NCBI GenBank assembly: GCA_003439945.1
Contig: QVRM01002020.1
Coordinates: 1 to 64,000, forward strand
DNA: 64,000 nt
Reading direction: 5' to 3'
Origin: Dermanyssus gallinae
Lineage: Eukaryota; Arthropoda; Arachnida; Mesostigmata; Dermanyssidae
Shown here: positions 1-12,216 of the stretch, one piece after another
Position numbering within the stretch: the stretch's first letter is position 1
Layout: every line of letters begins with the position of its first letter
The notes under the pieces: generated by a model
The model's input: only the letters and a program-made list of their open reading frames with translations
Told to the model about the DNA's origin: nothing
Database searches by the model: none
Program-made: the position numbers and the translations under genes

Positions 1-440
1 TTAAAGCGAAGTTTTAACCTAATTTTTCCGCTATTCGATCATGCCGGCTCTCTCAAGTAGATCGTCTCGAGCGCCACTCACTCAATACGTTAGTTGGAAG
101 TTCGTGAGGTGAACGAGTCCCTTTAAGTGGTCGTTTACGTCGTACGAGTTCTATCGACTAATGTAGCAAATGGTCATGGTAGTTTAATCATGACAGCTCT
201 CATCATGTCAACATCACTCCCAACGCCTCAATTAGGTACTTCGGCAAACAAATGTTGTGTGTGTGTGAAGTAAGTTACCTTAGCGGATATGGCCAAAGAA
301 CATTTATAGACGTTGCACGTACGGTGTTCCCGATGTCAAACATATGGTCTTTTTTAGAATTGTACTTAGTTTCTCTACACATGTGTATTTATAAGGTATA
401 CTCTTTCTCTCTCTTACCTCTCTCTCTGTATATCTCTCTC

Positions 441-511
<71 letters not shown>

Positions 512-1529
512 CAGAAAACATCTCTAACGTGCGGGAATTTGGTAATGTTTATTTCGTATTTGCCTTACGTTAGATATATCATCAATAAAGCGATGATTTT
601 ATGAGCAAAATGGCAATCGTTTTCATACTCGCTTTCAGAGCGTTCGTCGCATTCGATCGAACCACTACAAGATCCTGCAGTTGCTAGACGACAAGATCAC
701 TTCTCAACTATAGCAAATACACGAATTCAGTCTGTTTTGTGTAAGTTAAACATTTTCTGGTCAGCGGTAGGGTGGAACGTTGTTACAGACGCATTGTACT
801 GAAACTGATATTATGGCCCTACATCACTGGTTGATAGAAACCGCCAGTTTGTGCCTCGCACAAGGCCGGAACCAAGCCTCTCTGTTATGAGACTGTGCCG
901 TAGCACATTTGTTGGCAATTTTCTTATGGCAGAACAGCACTCCGGACCTTTGTTTTTGTAAGAAGGAGAGTGAAACAGGTTTAGACTATAATTTCACATC
1001 ACATCGCTAGCAGTCTAAAAGTTATCATAAAGGATAAAATCAATCGGCGAGGTTCCAAATACCCTGTGAGATGTTATTGTCTCTAACAGCACCACCTTTT
1101 CAATAATGCAAGCTTTGAATATATCTTGATTGTCCTCTGGTATTTCAGAAGAGCTCTGCGCGCAAGGCTTTTACGCCTGCATCCAGGGTTGATGCTGGTG
1201 GCGCGTCTAGAACCGTTGCGGTTCTGCTGGATATGCTCCGCGGGGGCATTTTAATTTGGTTCTATTGAGCTTACAGTTGCATCAGCCGTAGTTATGAAAG
1301 GCGTCGTCCTTTCACCTGATCGTTATCACTCCGGAGCTAAGTGATAACTTATGATTGCTGTTCCATGTGTTGCTGAGAGGGCATGTAGGATGTAGTAATG
1401 TTACATTGTTTTTTTAAAAGATTTTTCGTAAGGCAATTGCCCGTGTACGGTTTTTTCATGTCATGGCTAATTTTAATCCACTCCGGCAGTTACCTTGTCT
1501 AAATTGGAAACCATGCAAACCAATTTAAA
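1..1529. other. Intergenic DNA, no gene seen
   Basis: No open frame in this stretch reads like a protein and no RNA gene is visible. The only distinct structure is the CT/TA microsatellite near 0.45 kb. The sequence is unremarkable and moderately AT-rich. Confidence 0.5.
412..508. repeat. (CT)n followed by (TA)n microsatellite
   Basis: An imperfect CT-rich tract runs directly into an uninterrupted (TA)n run from about 454 to 508. The compound CT-then-TA structure recurs at 23.9 kb and 36.2 kb in this window. Confidence 0.95.
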
Positions 1530-1602
1530 GTGGCCGGTCTGGGTCTTGAACCCAGTCCTCCCGAATGCAAGGCAAAGGCTTTGCCACTAAGCCATCTTGC
1601 TC
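1530..1602 (-). mobile_element. tRNA-like sequence, probable SINE head
   Basis: On the minus strand this stretch has both internal RNA polymerase III promoter boxes in tRNA spacing: an A box TGGCTTAGTGG (1584-1594) and a B box GGGTTCAAGAC (1543-1553). The D arm (GGCT/AGCC) and the T arm (CTGGG/CCCAG around a seven-base loop) pair perfectly. The anticodon stem is poor and the two acceptor ends do not pair, so it is not a functional tRNA. The closest look is tRNA-Ala or tRNA-Gly. A tRNA-derived SINE head or a tRNA pseudogene explains this; the sequence downstream on the minus strand (towards 1400) would be the SINE body, ending in an A-rich run. Confidence 0.5.
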
Positions 1603-2361
1603 GGTTACAACGGTTCTTTCTCCTAGAAGACCCAGACTAACTGCTGCTCGCAGTCCGCCAGCATTTTCTCCAATTTTATGATCTTATCGGCGCTGACATG
1701 GCCTCGCAATTGCTTATATTGGCATTTAACCATTGTAGTGCTTTGACCGCCCGTCTTTCCTCTTTATGTCGATATGTTAACCCTAGACCTAAAATACTTT
1801 CCTCATGTTACGCTGCATGGCCCGTAGAATTGTTTACTGCAGGGGCCCGTGGCGTGTCTTGTTTTCTTTGGGTATCTATAGCCTCATCGGCTACCTTCGT
1901 CGTCGTATTAACGATAGTGATATTTTCTCTCCGCTTTTGCTGCTCATTAGTACCCTAAGTTTCAAGATCGGAACACTATGAATTAATCTCTGGGATACGT
2001 TGGGGTTGCCAACACCAGCTGCAAAGTTCTCTAACAGCCTCTTTCTGTAGCTCTCACTGCTATACTGCATGTGAACGACAACGCTACAAAGCGAATAATA
2101 TATTTGCATTGTGTAAAGGCCGGGTATAAGAAAAACCGAAGAAGAAAAAAACTTAAGATAAACAAAAGGCAATTAATCTAAAAGCTTATGCGTTACCTTT
2201 GAGTTACATACATACTATCCTTGCTCATAGAGTATATGTCACACATTTGCTAAAAATATGTGAATATCTTATGTTTGTATGCGTAAACGAAACAACAACA
2301 ATTAATCTAATTTATAAACACTTTTAATCCGCCCAGACGTTTATAGTTAAGTATACAATAT
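1603..2361. other. Intergenic DNA, no gene seen
   Basis: Short open frames exist on both strands but none shows a motif, a biased composition or a convincing splice context. Confidence 0.4.
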
Positions 2362-3485
2362 ATATGATTGATTGATTTATTATTCGCTTGGCATGCCTAC
2401 CTAAATACACGTCACCCTTTTTTATCAGGGGGCGCTTAGAGCGGCAGCATATATGTTACCTATGCATCTGAATAATCAATGTACACTTCCAAACCTACTG
2501 AGTATTTGGTTTCCATTGGGACAGCCTCTTCTTTTTAATATCGACAGGTCCTTCTACGTTTGGTCCTAGAGCTAGGGCATCCGACAGCTCTATATTCTCT
2601 GCTTCCCCCTAGGGCTGTACATTCTTTAACAATATGCTCATTGACTCATTCCCTAGCCACATGCTCTGACATTCTGTACTTTTTTCCTCCATATATTTAG
2701 CTCTTTGTATCCTTGTATCCAACATCCCTGCCTGGCATCTGCAATAGCCCGCTCGCTCTTAAATTATCGTATACCCATTCTACCCCGCCCCTTCCGTCTT
2801 TTCCTTTCCATATATACTTGCCAAACTCGATCTGGAACCCATCGCCAATTTCCATTGCCTGTATATGACTTGTTCACCCTCAATTTCACCATCTTCTCCG
2901 ATATTCCCGTTCTGGCCCATTGCTGACTATTGTACCCAATCTCCCTAGCTGCAAATTCTACTCTGCGATCCCACTTCGTTTTCATCTTTAGTGCCGTCTT
3001 ACAGCTGCATCTGTTTAACCCATCTTTTATTTGTGACACTTTTAATCCGAACACTAATCTTAGCTTACTTGTACTTCCCTTTGTATAAATTTTGACATTC
3101 CCTCCTTCGCCTCAAGAAATTCCCCTAGCGCAATGAAACGGCAACCCAATGCAAATCTTATCACTTCTCTTTGTATTGTTTCTAACTTCTTTCCTAACCC
3201 CGCGCTGTGGACCAGAGAGGCATTAGCAAAGGTCAATCCTGGGCACATACATGGCCTTTGCATATATTTCCTTGTTACTATATATTTGTTAAACCCCCAG
3301 AGGCCCTTACACCTTACTGCATTTCTTCCTCTTTCAGCTTTCTTCCTCCGTAATATCTCTTCTTTTTCTAGATAATTCTTCCCCCTGTAGTCTTTGTCAC
3401 ATCAAGATACTTGTACTTACTTTATACTCCAATTCCTTCCCCTGTACTACAAGCTTTCTTTCCTCCCTAATTCCGTTAAATGCTA
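2362..3485 (-). pseudogene. Decayed LINE, 3' part of reverse transcriptase ORF2
   Basis: Read on the minus strand from 3485 down, the frames encode the end of a non-LTR reverse transcriptase. They show a thumb-like segment with KLETIQREVIRFALG (about 3200), corresponding to the 'LE.VQ.KV.R.ALG' block of animal LINEs, then a Trp/Arg/Lys-rich tail with WDRRVEFAAREIG (about 2960), and then a degenerate Cys/His cluster. Several frameshifts and stops separate the pieces, so it is dead. The catalytic palm is absent, which fits 5' truncation during target-primed reverse transcription. The element begins right beside the (TA)n tract at 3499-3552. Its 3' end on the minus strand carries AATAAATCAATCAATCA (about 2363-2381), a short tandem tail. 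The clade (CR1/L2-like or other) cannot be fixed by eye. Confidence 0.65.
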
Positions 3486-3498
3486 AAATTGCGCCTTA

Positions 3499-3507
3499 TT
3501 TATATAT

Positions 3508-3552
<45 letters not shown>
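3499..3552. repeat. (TA)n microsatellite
   Basis: A TA run with one phase slip near 3518. It lies immediately upstream (in element orientation) of the truncated LINE. Confidence 0.95.
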
Positions 3553-3554
<2 letters not shown>

Positions 3555-4146
3555 CATACTATTGTTTATATTGACTATTCTGAGTGGACCATAAAGGGCA
3601 AAACATGAACCTAAGCATCATTATTCTGATATACTCTATAGGATCAGAATGCGTAGAAGCTCAAATCTTTGTATAAAGGACCATCATAAAAAAAGTATTA
3701 TTTTTAAAAACTTTGGTTAGTGTTTAGACAAACTATGTATCTTAATCGTTCATGAAGGAATCTCTTTGAAGTGGGGGCACGTGTCCCACTTGAATTAAGT
3801 ACCCGTCCACTCACTCTTAGTATCAGAGTGCTAGCCATACCTCAACTGTAATACTAATATAAGGGCAGGGGTCAGCTATTTACACGTGAAACACTTCCGT
3901 CCAACTATTTAGTTGCAAAATTAGCTAAACCAATTAGGCATTTTAGAAGCTCAATAACGCACAAGCTAGCTCGTCGATGGAAAAACGAGCAAACCTACTT
4001 GAGTCACACGGAAGAGAGCGCGTCGATCCTGTTTGTGGCTTTTATTGGGCGGATTATCACAGGAGAACGTGCTGAGAGAGGTAGACTGGAGCACTTTAGT
4101 TGCTCCAAAAAAAAAAGAAAGCAGTCATACCTACCCCCTGGAACGT
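3553..4146. other. Intergenic DNA, no gene seen
   Basis: Nothing recognisable on either strand. The stretch separates the LINE remnant from the gypsy remnant. Confidence 0.4.
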
Positions 4147-5125
4147 TTACTTAGCATGCGTGCGGTATGCACGTTGTGCGTGTAATGCGTTCTGGCACAC
4201 GAGGAAACATTCCTTGTGCGCAAATGTGGCCGGCCCGGAACCACCGTTACACCCCCTCTTTCTTTTCAAACCATAATGTCTCGTCTTCAAACACGTAATA
4301 ATGTAACGTGATTGAGAGCCTAGAACGTAATCCGTTTTTGTCCACGTGGATCTGCTGAGAGTCCGTTGTGGTCGCCGGAATATGTGCGGTCGCCGGCCAA
4401 ATTTCTGTGGCCGAATCGATCGCATAGTTCGTTGGTGGAAAAGCTTGGACGTGGACAATGTGTCTTCCTAAATTCAAACATTCAAGGTTCGGAACCTGCT
4501 CGCAGCCTGCTTTCTACCTCACTGTTTACTGGACCGATTACCCACGCCATCCAGTGCCAGCCTGAAAGATTGTTTGATGAGTTAATCCCCTACGCGGCAT
4601 GCGCACGAAGACCGAGACCGAGAATAGCTTAAGGCTGTAGTCTGTCCGGCGGGCTGTTTTTGTCGGTGGTTGCTTTTCTCATTGAATTCATGCGCCAGGT
4701 GCAGGACCTGAGCCCGGTTAAGTCATTTCACATAGAGGTGTGCTGAAAGCGTATTGAAAAAAAGGATAAACCTGAAAGTAACGGATTAAACAGGAATGCG
4801 TTTTCTCCTTCGCGGACAAGGTAGAAGGAAGGCAATTTGGTGGTGATGTTGCCAAATCTGTTGATTGGTGGTGATGTTGCCGGCTGGCCTGTGATGGGAG
4901 CGTTCGGTAAGACCTGTGAGCGGTAGGCAAATCTGGCGGTGATCGACGTAGAAGCGGCGGTTGACTTCTGCCAGAATGGATGAGACGAATATCCTCCCAT
5001 AGTCTGAAATTAGGACGGTGGAGCTCCGTGAATATGTATGATGTTTTTCAACCAGTGTGCGTGCGATTTTCTTGGCTGTGACGCTAGCTGGCTCTGCTGC
5101 CTCCGTTTTCAGAGGGGTAGGACTG
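4147..5125 (-). pseudogene. Ty3/gypsy LTR-retrotransposon integrase remnant
   Basis: On the minus strand, about 5110 to 4900 encodes a typical gypsy integrase core. It includes TAKKIARTLVEK, then SDYGRIFVSSILAEVNRRF (the 'SDRG.NF.S..' block with the second catalytic Asp at 5002-5004), and GLTER at 4900-4914, which carries the catalytic Glu. The histidine-proline stretch normally between them is shortened and frameshifted. The Arg after the Asp is replaced by Tyr. Downstream frames look like the C-terminal tail of pol, with a Gln-Ile-His-Val-Asp piece near 4350. Integrase normally joins retrotransposon cDNA to host DNA; this copy is broken by several frameshifts. No LTR was identified. The lineage resembles arachnid Mag-type gypsy elements, which is inference. 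Confidence 0.7.
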
Positions 5126-7389
5126 GCGCCACAAAATGTAGGTAGAAAAAATCGCTAGACAAAGTTCCGCCTAGAAATAATCTAACTAACAATAATTAAA
5201 AAAACTTTATTTCGTTTTGGAGAGAAGCTGACAAAGTCTGATCGAGCAAATCACGCAAACGTCGTGCTAGAAGGCCGTCTAATACAGCTATACTTGAAAC
5301 GTGTCAATTTTTTTAGATTCAGTATTAAATAATTAACTTACATTTAATGATTTTGAGTGTATTGGCACATCACATTTTAGTTTTGACAGCAGTTATTTAA
5401 AAGCAAAAATTATATATTATTATGTTATCCATACGCATAAACAATTATATTATATTGACAGATTATAAATATTATCTATTGTTCAAAAATAACTTTCAAC
5501 CGTTGTGTCCCTGCCGTAAAATGATGAGTGACTAAGCATCTATCACAGCCATTGCTGTCGTCATAAGGGCCACCGGGAGGGATTTCTTTTTAGGTATGCA
5601 AAACATATATCCAACAAGCCTGTCCAAACTCTGATTATAAATATGAAACGACGTTTTTTTAAGTTCCACTGAAGCCATGTTGGCAAAAATGGTGAAATGG
5701 CATTTTTAATAATTTTGGAATCAGATCATAAGTTGTGACCCTGAATGACATTGTTCATGCACTGCTTTGTAAGTTCAAATTTGCTTATTGTTGCAACTAC
5801 GCTTCGCTTAATCGTTGGTGTTTTAAATCCAGATCGCGCTACTTAGTATCTAACCGTAACCTGAACATTTACTGCTTATCTAGGCTTTCTCTGTATTTGT
5901 ATAAATATATACTGACTGTTGGGGAAACTCTAGATATCTTAACTTGCTTGTGCTGCCACTCAAATCGTCCCTGACATAAAAGGGTGACATGTGTGCTTTG
6001 GTATACTATCAAGCAAATAATAAACTCATAAATTCCATCTCTGTGATGTAGCTGGTCGTAATATTTCCGCGTATGACCTTTGCGTTTCGAAATTTGGATC
6101 GAAATAGTCCTCTCGAATTATTCCTTCAGGGAGACGTATGGATACCTTGTGGGATATCTTTGCTCTTTGGTTCATCTAACGATAGCTGTGATTATGCGTT
6201 TAAACCAAAGCAGGGCAACTCGTATCTTGTCGATCACACTTAGCGGAGAGAGGTCACGATCCTGGAATATTTTACGAGCCGATTCGCCACGGTGTCCAAA
6301 TCATTAGCTAGAATATTTAAAAAATTCCCGCGCCCAGTTTTGCCTTTTTCATGGACGTAACAGGGTAGAACTATCAAATTCCAGAGGAAGCGTTACTCAA
6401 CAGATTAGCGCATAGAAATTGTAAAAATGTATGATAAAAAAGAAAACTCTGTACGGCCGCGAGAACGCTGGCGAGGTCTTCAAACAATTTACGGTCGACA
6501 TGGCCGGTCTTGTGAAAACAACTTGTGTGGCTGACAATGTGGAGCCTATGTCCAGAAACATCGGCTGGATGCCCATGTATAAGTACCATCATCTCTTCGT
6601 GATACTACCATTGGTAAAACTATATGCCCACATCAGCTGCCATGCTTGCAGTGCAGCTGTTCAACAGCAAGGCCGAGGTTGCTAGCCGGTGCGGCGATCG
6701 AGAGCCAATTCGTCATTGTCACGGCGGGGAAATGGTAAGATTGAAAAGGCCATATGTCATGATAGGGAAAGCTCGACCTACAGTTATTAGTTGCAAAGTA
6801 TTTGCACCCGGTTCCATAAGCATAGGCAAGTACATTAACCTTTACATTACCTTATCGCTGTATGTGCTGGCGAAACGTATACGGTATCGGTGTGATATAT
6901 GACCATCTATACTCCAGATTTGTCGAGAAAGGCAATCCCGAAGCGTTTGCGCGAGTAACGGCAAAGTAAAGGCAGTCTATTTCAGAGATTAAAACAACAC
7001 GGAGAGAGGTTTACGCACGTCACCTTGGATGATATGCGCCAATGACATGCGTACAAAAGCGCGGGAGAAACTAGCATACCTAGATGTCTGCATCACGTAG
7101 CGCCAAAAAAAAGAGTGTCTTCTGTCTTTGCAGAGCAGACACGGTTTATGTCTGACTCCTTTTGACGTTTTGACGGCTTTAACTTTTGAGCGTACATTTC
7201 GTTGCTGCGATCGGTTTTCCTTTCTTTGTGGGTGTTAGCGTTCGTCCATATTGCTTTTGATGTTTTAGCTAAAAAAAAAGCTGTCTGCTCAATTTTATTG
7301 AACAAAAGTCCTTGCCGTTTTTGTGCTTAAAGAGGAAACGCGAATTTGCAAGAACATACCGGCTTAGTTAGCTATCAACATAGTCTTCT
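5126..7389. other. Intergenic DNA, no gene assigned
   Basis: AT-rich DNA with short, unconvincing frames. A frame at 6431-6685 and a short one ending near 6967 look somewhat protein-like but match nothing I recognise. Old transposon debris is possible. Confidence 0.35.
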
Positions 7390-8160
7390 ACTTTTTTGGT
7401 AACATCTTATTTATAATCAACCGCTTCTTTCATCCTTCTTTGGTGGAATCTTTGATAAAAAAATCTCCCGGACACGAAAAAGTGTTGTACATTATTCATG
7501 ACGCTCTTAAAATACTTGATTTTTTCTAGTTAAAACGTTTTTAAGAGACTGGAATAAACGATAGTCTGGAGGGGCGAAATCCGGAAAGTATGATTGGTGC
7601 TCAATAAGTTCCTAGCTAAAGTCGTATAGTCTTTAACGTTTGTATTACTCACACGGGGTTGCGCGTTGTCTAATTGAAAAAAAGACGAGTTGAGAACCAA
7701 TTTGACTAAACTTTTTTTCAACTCATTGGCATTGTTGACAGTAGAGACACGTGTTGATAATGTGGACCTTCACAGAAGGTTAAAGTAAACGATAACATAC
7801 AACAGACAATATAACATAACCTTAGTTGAGTGGACACTATGGTCTGGGTTAACTTTCGGAGCAGAATCATTGCCTACTTACATTTTCGTAGGCGACAAAT
7901 TTTTCATCGCAGGTTACCAAACGATCTAAGAACGAACGTTGGAAGTGGCGGCTGTGGAAAGAAGTGCAGACACGCATGCAAATTTCTGAGGAATCCCTTT
8001 ACAGAGCCGATAAATGTTATTCCACGTTTTTTTGAGCGTCCTGACAATGATTGCTCAACTTCGTGCGCTAGCTTTCAAGTGCTACCCGTTGGATATTGTT
8101 GTATTATTAAGCGCAGAACGTCCTCTTCTAGTTAAAAGAATCAACCGGCACTTGGTTCAT
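7390..8160 (-). pseudogene. mariner (DD34D) transposase pseudogene
   Basis: Read on the minus strand this is a mariner-family transposase, which cuts and pastes its own element at TA sites. Blocks in order: FLDRLVTCDEKFVAYENV (family 'F..RIVTGDEKWV.Y.N', first Asp near 7906-7908, preceding Gly changed to Cys); FFQLDNAQPRV ('LQDNARPH', second Asp at 7668-7670); and YFPDFAPPDYRLF ('YSPDLAPSDYHLF', third Asp at 7564-7566). The last two Asp are 34 residues apart if a single-base frameshift is allowed, which marks the DD34D mariner group. A decayed C-terminus follows to about 7390. Multiple stops and frameshifts show it is inactive. Terminal inverted repeats were not identified. Confidence 0.85.
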
Positions 8161-11100
8161 CGTCCAGGTTAAAACCTCCGCCACGGGATAGGCAAATTAT
8201 TTTTGCCAGGTCCGTTTGTTGATTGAATCAGCCTCAAATATGATAAATATGTTTTAACTAGCTACCCAATTTTATAATATGTTTGGAATTCACACAGTAA
8301 CACAATCCGAATTTGCACATTTACTCTACTATATTCGCCTTCTCGAAAAGCAACTAAGCTTTTGGTGCCTGCTGACGCAGTAATAGTCGCTCTGTAATGG
8401 ATCACATTTTTCCTGATGGTATTGTCTGGAGGGCACTTCAAGCCTCTGAAACGAGTGAATACTAAAACGGCAATAATATTTTCATCAGCCTAATACTTGT
8501 GTCCCGTCTGATAAATCTCAGGAGCTTTTTAATGCAGTTAGCTGAGATCCGCCCTTATATTTTTTTCATCACCACTGATGTCTTCTTTCACATCTGACTC
8601 CTCATACTTGTTGTTATACATGCTGCTCGCATAGCCTGCTCGTATAGCTTTCTAAGCATTTCTTTGGCACAATGTCGGCCTCGATAACGAAACAGTAACT
8701 TCGAATGTAATCATGTACCTCCACACTTTCAAAGCAAAGCCTGAGGAAAATATAGCAATGTAAATTGTTGAGCGCTTCGCAAAGCCCCTTTAAATTAATT
8801 AGCTACTCTAGAACGAGCGGATTGGCAAGGTCGGTAGTATTTACTGTCGCTAAATCGGCACCTGTCAATGTTTTCATTTAGCTTTTTAATTGCTACATCT
8901 TAAGTGGTATTGTTGACGGTAAATTGTGCTATGGAGTCTCTTGGAGGTACGCGAAATAGCCAAAACAAAGCGACTAGCCTAGTTTTCAGCAGTTTCAGTA
9001 GCAGTTTTGCGGTCATTCTGCGACTAGACTGTTGTACACTACTTTGAATCAGAGTTTCCTAAGCAGACGTGTCTTCTAACAGCTTGATGTTATCGTTGTG
9101 ATAAATGTAACCAAAAAGTTTGCGCCTAAAATCAAGAACCCTTAGCACTATGTTCATTTATCTTGTTGTCAGGACATTTAAAGTAAACAAGTGTACACGT
9201 CTTGTTAATGCTTTTCCTTGCATTACTAACTTACAATTACAACAACAATATTTTGATATATGTCGTCGGTTTATAACTTCATATATAAAACTTCCTTATA
9301 ACTTCGAGACGCATACGTTGCTTGATGGTAATGAATGAATGATGAATGAAACACATAGCTTTATTCATGAGTACTTGCAAATACACTCGAAAGCATACAG
9401 CCTCTGTACTGCCTGTAACTCTGTAATAAACGCTTGTTTGTGCGTCAAATATAGCTAAGTGACTACAATCAAACTCATCGTAGTTCAATCAATTGTCGAA
9501 TGGAAGAATTTGATATGTATTGAAATTTGTGCTTATTACGCTTTAAAACAATTGCCTATATTCTTCTTTGCTGTAGGTATAAATGCGATTTATGTTGCAT
9601 AAATATGTAACCTATAATTTAACCTCAATATAAAATAATCGATTCAATATTCTAACTCCGTACCGCGTAAGATCAATCACAATCCGTTAGTGCGTCACAT
9701 TCATTGCTAAAGTCGATTAAAGTGGAGATATATGCTATGGCTTATATACGACACGACGAAGGAGGCTACTTTTCTGAATGAAAATGTAGTGGTTAACAAT
9801 TTCGTCAGCTGGGAACCAATGTACGCGTTCCTTATAACAAACAGGCATGTTTTTGCGCTTTCATCGCACACAGCTTATACATGTAATCACTAGGCTCGAA
9901 AAACACACAAAGAAGGTATGAAGCCGCCGCGAGCTACTGGAGCAAAATTAGAAGTACGATGCCAGGTGAAGGGCTTCCTTCAGGGATCCTTCGGATGACG
10001 TGTTTGATCTGTTAAAAGCTAAGTACACTCACAAATTCTGTAGCAAAACAGTGACTCAATAAAAGCAAGTCACCTGTGCCTGTTCAACACATATTACATT
10101 CTTGTAAGAAGCACTGAGAATATTGTAGATCTTTACTAATATTTGAGATGCACTGAGGGACAATCGCCAGTAATAAATAGTATCAGCTTAAAGCCACTGC
10201 AGCAGTTCTGTTAGCTTGTTAAGATCTCGAGAAATAGAACAACTCTGCTTCGCTTAATTAGCCGCTAAGCTAAAGAAGCTTTTTGCGCTACAACAAGAAT
10301 ACGTATTTAATTAATCTTCATCTTCAATAGGCTGTTTTTTGTATTAACACTAAAGCAGACGTAGGTTCGACCAGCGAGGTAAGGGGAATCTCTGCTCAAT
10401 AGTTTAGGTTTATTAGACACGTAGATCTTGAATTTCTATTACGACCGTATGAATAGGCGTTTGTCGCTCATGGGACACCAGCCAAAAACCGCTGTTCAGA
10501 AACAATTGTTGTTTGTATCATGTAAAATTATACCTTGACAATATGTTGTCATGATTTATTCGCTACTCATAGGTTCCACCTTCTTGCAGGGTGTTGTCTA
10601 ACAAATTGGGACAAACTGCAATCTCAATTAAGAATGAACAAAATGGTCAAGTAAATTCCTTATAACGCGGTAAATCCAAAGATAAATTGGAGGTGCCGCT
10701 CAGATGCTCGCTGAGCGCTAAAATGCTGTGTTATAGTTTTGCAATCTCTGCCGGATGTTTACTATGCAACTTAGCCGGAACGTTTTTACGGTCAGCCTCA
10801 TGCTACAAAACGCAGTATACCGTGTGACTATTGGAACGTGTAAGCTGCGCCATACTTGCCATTGCAAAATAGTTAGAAATATTTCATATTTATACAAAGG
10901 AAATCTGCACAACATTCTGACCGTTGTGCGCATCAGGGCAGGTAGCCATTGAGAAGCAGGTTGCCTCGCCATCGAAGGAGGAGACCTCATGTACCTAATG
11001 CAAACACGAAAGGCGAGACGCTCCTTAATTAGACCGCACGTTTCGCACGAACGCTTTGGCTTATATCTCGGGCATATACGATTATGAGAACGGGGACGAC
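8161..11100. other. AT-rich intergenic DNA, no gene seen
   Basis: No convincing coding frame, RNA gene or long repeat. One minus-strand frame at 10718-11158 is long (146 codons) but has no motif and uses an AT-rich, unbiased composition. A possible retroelement 3' end is listed separately at 9.3 kb. Confidence 0.4.
9329..9490 (-). mobile_element. Possible retroelement 3' end with short tandem tail
   Basis: On the minus strand an AATAAA signal (9360-9365) is followed at once by a TTCATTCA-type tandem tail (9329-9352). A preceding open frame of about 60 codons has no stop until the tail. This is the layout of a heavily 5'-truncated LINE insertion. No domain is present to confirm it, so a chance arrangement remains possible. 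Confidence 0.25.
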
Positions 11101-12144
11101 TGCTGAACCCCTTCACAAAACCTTCAGTGTACACGTGATAAAGTAAACGGTTGACCAACTTGCGTCTTCTATTTCGCCGTTGTCACCCTGCTCTGTGTTG
11201 TTCTGTTCTACTAGTAAACTGTGGTGCCCCCCGATAAGGAGAGTTGTTGGCCTGGCGGCGCCTCTAATCTTGTATTCACGAATGAACAGAGCTTACAACG
11301 GAATCGCTGTTCAGCTGCCCAACCCCTGCATCGTCTCGGCTCGCTTCGGCCCGCAGCAACATACAAGAAATTTCAGCTCCAGACAACAAAGCAGAACTAC
11401 TAATTTGCTGCCGTTGATTGCGATTTGCCGGCGGTGAAAGGACAAATGCGTAGAGCCACTTTTGCCGTCGTAGTTGTTGTTGTTGCTGTCGTCGTAGGCG
11501 CTGCCGCCCCCCTTAGAGACTTCTTGGCCGATTCGACGCCCGCTTTACGCTCGACTACCCCCTTCGCCGCCCCCTTTTCTCTTTGTTCCCTCTAGTCGCT
11601 TCGACCGTTGATCCAGTAGCCTGTCTAGCTGCTGTCTCTATTAGCGGGCAAGTAACATGCTGTTAGCCGAGCCAACAAAGGGCTACTTCTTAAAAAAGGC
11701 TTGGATTCCTGGCTAGATTCCGCAGTTGATTTGGGGCGATGGCGGTCGCCGACTAACGCAACCTTGTCTCTGCAAGGCGCGCAAGGCAGCAAGAAGCGCG
11801 ATCCAGTTCCTCGCTCCTTTGACGCCAGCTCTTCTTGGCTTTTTCTTCTTTATCATTGCGTCTTTTTTCTTGTCGCCCTTCGTGTCTTACTTCGTGAGCT
11901 TGGTGAGCTTCCGCACTCTTGTCGCTGTTCTTGCTTGTCTGCCCGTCGCTACTACCACACGATGTGGGTTCTAGCCGCCATTACCACAAACAAGCATCGT
12001 AACAGTAGGCGTAGGGGTGGTCTTTGTTTTCATGTTTATCGTCCTTGACGCCGCCGCTGTCATCATCACCCTCGTACGTAGAGCGTCGCGGTTTTGAAAG
12101 ACGAAGAATGCCATGCAAGTACGACCTCCTCCTTCCCTTCAAAG

Positions 12145-12216
12145 GGCAACAACAACAATAACTGCAACAACAACAATAACAGCAACAACAACGACAACAA
12201 CAACAACAACAACAAT
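12145..12216 (+). repeat. (CAA)n-rich imperfect triplet tract
   Basis: An imperfect run of CAA and AAC triplets, encoding poly-Asn in one frame of the plus strand and Cys/Leu-rich frames on the minus strand. It is one of many CAA/GTT tracts between 11 and 36 kb. Confidence 0.9.

Noticed and set aside
1530..1602. Functional tRNA gene
   Set aside because: The acceptor stem does not pair and the anticodon stem is mismatched, despite good A and B boxes.
5111..5130. TGGCGCC resembling an LTR primer-binding site
   Set aside because: The surrounding frame reads continuously into the gypsy integrase core on the same strand, so it is coding remnant and not a primer site.
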